Assembly: GCA_947650365.1 (NCBI GenBank)
Contig: OX393549.1
Coordinates: 89,789,156 to 89,853,155 of the forward strand
DNA: 64,000 nucleotides
Origin: Chamaelirium japonicum
Taxonomy: Eukaryota; Streptophyta; Magnoliopsida; Liliales; Melanthiaceae
Reading direction: 5' to 3'
Part shown: positions 59,471 to 64,000 of the stretch, in pieces
Numbering within the stretch: the stretch's first letter is position 1
Layout: every line of letters begins with the position of its first letter
Notes under the pieces: generated by a model
What the model was told of the DNA's origin: nothing
What the model saw: the letters and a program-made list of their open reading frames with translations, nothing else
Databases searched by the model: none
Made by a program: the position numbers and the translations under genes

Positions 59471-59934
59471 TTTTTTTAACGCTTAGACTCAGTTATAGAT
59501 ATAAACCATTTTTTTAACAAATACATGTTAATTGCAGGAGCAGGGCGGTGTCAGGGGATCGATGAGAGCACCAACGTCGGTGGCGGGCGGGGGTGGTTGA
59601 GATAGGGCGGCGTCAGGGGATCGATGATAGCACCAGCGTTGGTGGCGGGCGGGGGTGGTTGAGATAGGGCATGTATCATCTCTCAGTTTTGGATTGTGTA
59701 AATATTATTTTGTAATATGTGGTTATTTTTTGTTCTTGTCTATAATTGTCGGCCGGGTACTGTGGTAATATTTGATAATTTGCTGTAATTTTTTATCAAT
59801 TTAGGTAATATTTTAAAATTTACGGTAATATTTTATAAATTGTGGTAATATTTGATAAATTATGGTATTGTTGTAAATCACAGGAATTAAATAACATTAT
59901 TTAGGTAAAGTTATTATAAAAAAAAACATATTTA
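59471..59934. other. Sequence between satellite and right subterminal repeats
   Basis: It contains a roughly 70-bp tandem duplication (59,536-59,668; GGGGATCGATGA.AGCACCA and GGCGGGCGGGGGTGGTTGAG) and AT-rich sequence with repeated GGTAATATTT words. No gene. Confidence 0.6.
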
Positions 59935-60392
59935 TTACTGACGAAAATTAATTATTCCGTCGGTAATAATGTTTTCATTTTTTTAAATTATAAATAATTT
60001 GCCGACGGCATATAATATCCGTCGGTAATATATATATTATTACCGACGGGCAATATATATGCGTCGGTAATATATATAGTATTACCGACAGTATAGACCA
60101 TAACCGTCGGTAAAATGCTTATATATTACCGACATATTATTAAGTTTCGTCGGTAATAAGATATTAAATTAATTTTTAATTGATTAAATATGACCGACGG
60201 TTTTAATATTACCGTCTATATTAATTATTATTACCGACGGTAATATTTGGTCCGTCGTATTGGTTTCCCCGACGCCTTTTTTCCCGACAGCCAGCGACGG
60301 AAATATCTTCCGTCGCTATAAAATATTACCGACGGAATGTTAATATTACCGACGGATATTGTCCGTCGATAATAACTGTTTTTTTTGTAGTG
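59935..60392. repeat. Right subterminal repeats and terminus of the CACTA element
   Basis: ACCGACGG / CCGTCGGT motifs recur more than ten times in both directions, ending TTTTTTTTGTAGTG. They mirror the left end. Confidence 0.88.
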
Positions 60393-60615
60393 ATTCCCAA
60401 GTGAGTTAGAGAGGGGGTGAGATTTAGAGAGAAGAGGTGAGAGGGTCAGAGGGGGTAAGAATTTTTTACAAACCCCCCCCCCCTCTCTCTCTCTCTCACC
60501 AGAATCCCGAACCCCCCCCCCCCCCACACACACACCACACACACACACACCCGGCTGCAAAGAAGCAGAGAGTGAGAGAGAAACAGAGTGAGTCGGAGAG
60601 TGGGTGAGAGAAGAG

Positions 60616-60654
<39 letters not shown>

Positions 60655-62495
60655 GGTGCCACCAGCCCGACCCCCCCTCCCCGTCGCAGCCGCCCCCGCC
60701 TGCGCCCCCGCCCACTCCGACCGGCGCCCGACCTCCAGACCCCGAGCTCCAACCACCCGACCCCATCGGCATCTCTGGCCGATGCCCGACCTCCCAACCC
60801 CCCTGCCGCACCACCCGACCTTGTCCCCGGAGCCCGAAACCCCTCCCCCCCCCGACCTCGAGCTCCCGCTTCCCGCCTGCACTTCTCCCGACCCCCCATG
60901 CAACAGAAATTACAGAAGAGAGAGAGAGAAAAGATGGCTGAGGTGGCAATCACGGATCCATCGCAAACTGTTAAAATCAGAATGCGTGCAATGCACTCAT
61001 GTGATATTTGAATCGTGTGACCACAATTCACTCACAATCTGATCAACGATCATCATTTCTCCCGACCCCCTACAAGACAAAAAAAAATCCCTTTCTCCCG
61101 ACCCCCTACACGACAAAAAAAAAACCCATCCCATCTACCGACCCGCTAAAGACAAAAAGACTGAGTGGCTAAGATCACAGCCGTTTGATTCGGACTCGGT
61201 GTACAGCATTCTCACGATGATTCCATCGTGTGGTTTCGATTTCATTTCATGTAATCCAATGGTCAGCATTTCTACCGACCCCCACTAGGAGAAAACCCCA
61301 CCTACCACCCCGGGTGCTCTTGGGTCTACCTTGAGAGGCTCCCTGTACACTTCTACCGACCCCCCAAAACCCAACCTGGGTTTTTGCAAAAAAACCCCCC
61401 AGTCCTAAAAATTTCTGCCCAGAACCCCTTTTATTTTTTTTTGAAAATAAACCTAGCCTATGATTTTTTACAAAAAACTCCCTGCCACCCAGAATCTTTG
61501 ACCAAACCCCCTTGCTTTTGAATTTTTACACAAAATTGACCCAAATTTTTACACACAACCCCTTACCTACGATTTTTGCACAAACCCCCCCTACCCCTAA
61601 CTTTTTGCACAGAACCTCCTACCTCTGACATTTTGCACCGCCGGCTCCATGATTTTTGGCACGAACCACCCCTGCTTCTAACTCTTTACACAAACCCCCT
61701 GCCCCTGACTTTTTGCACAAAACCCCCTATCCCTAATTTTTTTTACAAACGCCACCTAGGTTTTTTAGCCCGAACCGACTTGCGTGCAGCTATATTTGTG
61801 ACCCCAGTCAACCAGGTTACCACCTACCGAACTGGGAGGGGGTAACACACCAGCAATCGGCCCCGGACAGGGGGTCGGCAGGCAGACGACGGTCGGCCCC
61901 TCGCAACGGGTCGGCAAACAGACGACGGTCAGCCCCGCGCAACGGGTCGGCAGACAGACGACGGTCGGCCCCACGCAACGGGTCGGCAGACAGACGATGG
62001 TCGGCCCCGGACAGGGGGTCAGCAGACAGGCAGCTGTCAACCCCGGACAGGGGGTCGGCAGGCAGACAACAGTTGGCCCCGCGCAACGGGTCGGCAGGCA
62101 GACGATGGTCGGCCCCTCGCAACGGGTCGGCAGACAGACGACGGTCAGCCCCGCGCAACGGGTCGGCAGAAAGACGACGGTCGGCCCCACGCAACGGGTC
62201 GGCAGACAGACGATGGTCGGCCCCGGACAGGGGGTCGGCAGAGAGGCAGCTGTCAAACCCGGACAGGGGGTCGGCAGGCAGACAACAGTTGGCCCTGCGC
62301 AACGGGTCAGCCGACAGACGATGGTCGGTCCCGCGCAATGGATCGGCAGACGCACACCCGGCCGACCCCTGGAAGGGAGTCGGTGGGCCCAACGGTCAGC
62401 CTCACGTAGCAGGTCGACAGACAGATGACGACTTACCCCGGACAGAGGATCGACAGACGAGCGACCGACTTTGCACCAGGAAATCCCAACCAGCT
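60393..62495 (+). other. Non-coding region of element B right of the CACTA element
   Basis: It continues element B after the ATT duplication. It has C- and CA-runs (60,470-60,550), a GA microsatellite (60,618-60,652), a Pro-rich GC block (60,660-60,900), degenerate C-rich repeats of the type CCCCTGACTTTTTGCACA (61,270-61,760) and the 36-bp array below. The open frames are low-complexity and no gene is supported. Confidence 0.65.
61858..62440 (+). repeat. 36-bp tandem repeat, about 15 copies
   Basis: The unit is GGTCGGCAGACAGACGACGG followed by TCGGCCCCGCGCAACG. Higher-order variation (a GACAGGG version and a CGCAACG version) alternates in blocks. A related word also occurs left of the CACTA near 46,865. 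Confidence 0.92.
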
Positions 62496-63044
62496 AGCCC
62501 ACGAGTCCAATGGTGGGACCCGCAGCCCTACCTGGGGCCCACTTGCACTATCTGGGGTCTGGTAAATCCCCCGGGTATTTACCAAACCCCGGATATTCCT
62601 GGGAATATTCCTGGAATATTTCCCAGATAAACTAAGCCCTTATAAATAGCAAACCCTGTAAATGATTCCAGATCCCAAATTCCAGACCAGAAACCCACTT
62701 TCTATTTTCCAGAGCTCCCTGAGTTTTCTGGTTTTCAGACTCCCTCTCCACCCTCTGATTACTTGAAAGAAGCACTCATCAGCCTGTCGAGAGTAGCTTT
62801 ACTGTTTATTCAGAGATAGTGGATTCAAAGGTTGCGTCTTACCGCACGGAGACGTAGGCTTCGGCCGAACTTCGTCACCATATCCTATGTCATCTCTTCC
62901 TCTACCTTTCTACTCTATAGTGCTTTTGTGACAACCCAGCAAGTCACCACTCAGCGCTTCGAAGCGCGCCACATCTCGAAGGGTAAAACCTTCAATCGAC
63001 TGTTGGAGGAGGGTCACGTACGACGGCCGAAATCCTCCCCCACA
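62496..63044 (+). mobile_element. 3' LTR of element B
   Basis: It matches 42,543-43,092 nearly base for base and ends CCTCCCCCACA directly before GTTAT. It has the same TATAAATA box and leader. It anchors the element with the 5' LTR and the duplication. Confidence 0.85.
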
Positions 63045-63049
63045 GTTAT

Positions 63050-63249
63050 CCCACCCAGGTTGCAGCCCTACCATTAACCAAACAACTATAATCTATTTGT
63101 ATATGGTATTCAAAACACAAGCCAAAACATACAACCGAGTAAGATCTAACTCTTCATATCTAGCATTAAGGTTACAAGGTGATTGCATTGAAATTGTTGA
63201 TTTTTGATATATTATTTCTTTTCAGGCAATTATCGTAACATAGTTACAA
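63050..63249. other. Flank right of element B
   Basis: AT-rich sequence with a T-rich stretch ending TTCTTTTCAG at 63,225, a good splice acceptor for the coding region that follows. An upstream exon may lie left of element B. Confidence 0.4.
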
Positions 63250-64000
63250 ATGGATCGTTAGATTCCTGCTGCAAACCAACTTGGAACAGAAAAGAAAAAA
63301 GGAAAGGGAAAGAGAAAGGGGAAGGGGAAGGAGAAAGATTCAAATATTGTCAAAGTAGAATGGACATTGGACTTAAAAAGAATATTTCTAGAATGCTGTC
63401 AGGAGCTAGTTCAACAGGGTCATAGGCCTACAAGTAGTTTCACCAAAGTAGGTTGGAAATTATTATTTGAGGAGTATACCAAGCAAACAAATGGGGTCTA
63501 CCAAATGGACCAGCTTAAGAATTTATATAAAAATATACTTGCTGATTGGAATGAATGTGATTACCTTGAACGGAACTCATCTGGATTTGGCTGGGATGAA
63601 GTGAAGCATGTCTTTGTGGCCGATGATGTAGTATGGGATGCATACATAGAGGTAAGTAGAAAACTTTAAAGTTGGTTCTTATATATATTTGTTATACGAA
63701 CATTCCACTGATATAAGTATGAAATCGACACAGGCACATCCAATGTCAAAGAAATTTAGAACTCAAACATTACAGTATAAAGAATTATATTATACAGTGT
63801 TTCAAGGAACAACAGCCACAGGCGAGGAAGCATTAACCATGAGCATGAATAATGAACCTACTAATTCAGAATCGGTACCACATGATGCAGCTCCCCCACA
63901 AGTATTTGAAGAGATGCATACTTCATCTTCCTTGGGGGTCGATGAGGAGGTTGGAGAAGAACGTACTAGCGGGTACAGGAAGCGAGCATCTGGTTCATCA
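63250..64000 (+). pseudogene. Myb/SANT-like domain protein, partial, probably of a Harbinger-like element
   Basis: A frame runs to 63,651 (GT donor) and resumes at 63,734 (after CAG) to the window end. It has a Lys/Gly-rich stretch (KKKGKGKRKGKGKEK), then a Myb/SANT-like domain: VEWTLDLKRIFLECCQELV, then FTKVGWKLLFEEYTKQT, QLKNLYKNILADW and SGFGWDE with VVWDAYI. Exon 2 starts AHPMSKKFRTQTLQYKELYY, as in plant Myb_DNA-bind_3 proteins. This DNA-binding domain occurs in PIF/Harbinger ORF1 proteins and in host L10-interacting-MYB-like proteins. The ATG at 63,250 is followed by an in-frame TAG at 63,259, so either the start lies in an upstream exon or the gene is broken. The 3' part is outside the window. 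Confidence 0.65.

Larger units (their letters stand above)
46980..60392 (+). mobile_element. CACTA (En/Spm) DNA transposon, 13.4 kb
   Basis: It starts CACTACAAGAAA and ends TTTTTTTTGTAGTG. The 3-bp duplication ATT lies at 46,977-46,979 and 60,393-60,395. Many subterminal ACCGACGG / CCGTCGGT motifs occur in the first 0.7 kb and last 0.5 kb. Inside are a tRNA-Ser gene, a tnp2-type transposase gene, a Transposase_24-type second gene and a 181-bp satellite array. The two-gene layout is that of an autonomous CACTA element, but both genes have in-frame stops. It is inserted in the non-coding part of retroelement B. Confidence 0.95.
42490..63044 (+). mobile_element. Tat-like LTR retrotransposon B, gag only, interrupted by a CACTA element
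   Basis: It is flanked by a perfect 5-bp duplication GTTAT (42,485-42,489 and 63,045-63,049). LTRs lie at 42,490-43,092 and about 62,496-63,044. A primer site TGGCGCCGTCTGTGGG lies at 43,096-43,111, a gag frame at 43,212-44,705, then tandem-repeat-rich non-coding sequence. No protease, reverse transcriptase or integrase is present on either side of the CACTA, so the element would rely on proteins of a relative. The primer-site sequence and the repeat-rich 3' region point to the Tat lineage. Without the CACTA and one ATT copy it is about 7.1 kb. The shared LTR parts are very similar, so it is fairly young. It is a fossil in its present state. Confidence 0.88.
40882..64000 (+). mobile_element. 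Probable PIF/Harbinger-like unit, interrupted and running off the window
   Basis: Seen: TTA (40,879-40,881) followed by GGGTGCGTTTGGCAT, which fits the 3-bp TTA/TAA target and the GGG.GCGTTTGG-type end of plant PIF/Harbinger elements. A GC-rich leader-like region with an intron-like T-rich stretch follows. Element B then interrupts at 42,490. After it (63,050 on) a Myb/SANT-like coding region appears, a domain found in Harbinger ORF1 proteins. The other end and the DDE transposase lie outside the window, so this is inference. It could also be a host gene with an unrelated MITE end. Confidence 0.35.

Noticed and set aside
55170-59517. Series of near-identical 60-92-codon plus-strand frames
   Set aside because: They are one frame repeated by the 181-bp satellite. 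The unit is not a multiple of three and there is no sign of translation.
60446-61042. Pro/Arg-rich or Gly-rich frames of 110-170 codons
   Set aside because: Low-complexity GC-rich sequence in the non-coding part of element B, open on several frames at once.
61765-62630. Long frames on both strands with VCLPTRCAGPT-type or RNGSADRRRSAP-type repeats
   Set aside because: They come from the 36-bp tandem repeat, whose length is a multiple of three and so keeps all frames open.

Overview
This is a stretch of a flowering-plant nuclear genome, very rich in transposable elements. The plant signs are Cassandra TRIM elements with 5S-rRNA-like LTRs, a Tat-type Ty3/gypsy Gag, a CACTA (En/Spm) element with a tnp2-type transposase, hAT and Helitron non-autonomous elements, and a plastid-type J-domain protein. 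I see one probable host protein gene (39,510-39,965, minus strand, a short DNAJ20-like J-protein) and one tRNA gene (tRNA-Ser(AGA), 48,493-48,573, minus), which lies inside the CACTA transposon. I cannot name the species.

Left third (1-18,960): the 3' part of a Tat-like LTR element (A). Its 3' LTR, from about 2,714, is split by a large non-coding retroelement (4,295-18,351) with 4.09 kb LTRs, a 2.57 kb internal region without coding capacity and a 5-bp target duplication GCACA. The 3' LTR of that element is in turn split by a head-to-head pair of Cassandra elements (14,745-16,530, target duplication GTAGG). Both insertions have the unusual outline of an LTR 3' (U5) end at each outer border.

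Middle (19,000-42,480): a scattered mixture. It holds a probable Copia LTR, a third Cassandra (21,599-22,362, CTGAC), a degraded Tat-like LTR, a 326-bp TRIM (24,574-24,899, GTTGT), a LINE 3' fragment, a MITE-like unit, four head-to-tail Helitron-like units (25,690-26,953), a 2.0 kb small LTR element (27,375-29,388, ATCAA) and a LINE ORF1 fossil split by hAT MITEs. A train of eight foldback units separated by long (TA)n tracts follows (33,920-37,930), then a second TRIM (38,824-39,138) and the J-protein gene.

Right third (40,882-64,000): a three-level nest. A probable PIF/Harbinger-like unit starts at 40,882 after TTA. It is interrupted by a gag-only Tat-like element (B, 42,490-63,044, GTTAT), which is itself interrupted by a 13.4 kb CACTA element (46,980-60,392, ATT). 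The CACTA carries ACCGACGG subterminal repeats, a tnp2 gene and a Transposase_24-type gene (each with in-frame stops), the tRNA-Ser gene and about 24 copies of a 181-bp satellite. After element B the sequence runs into a Myb/SANT-like coding region that leaves the window.
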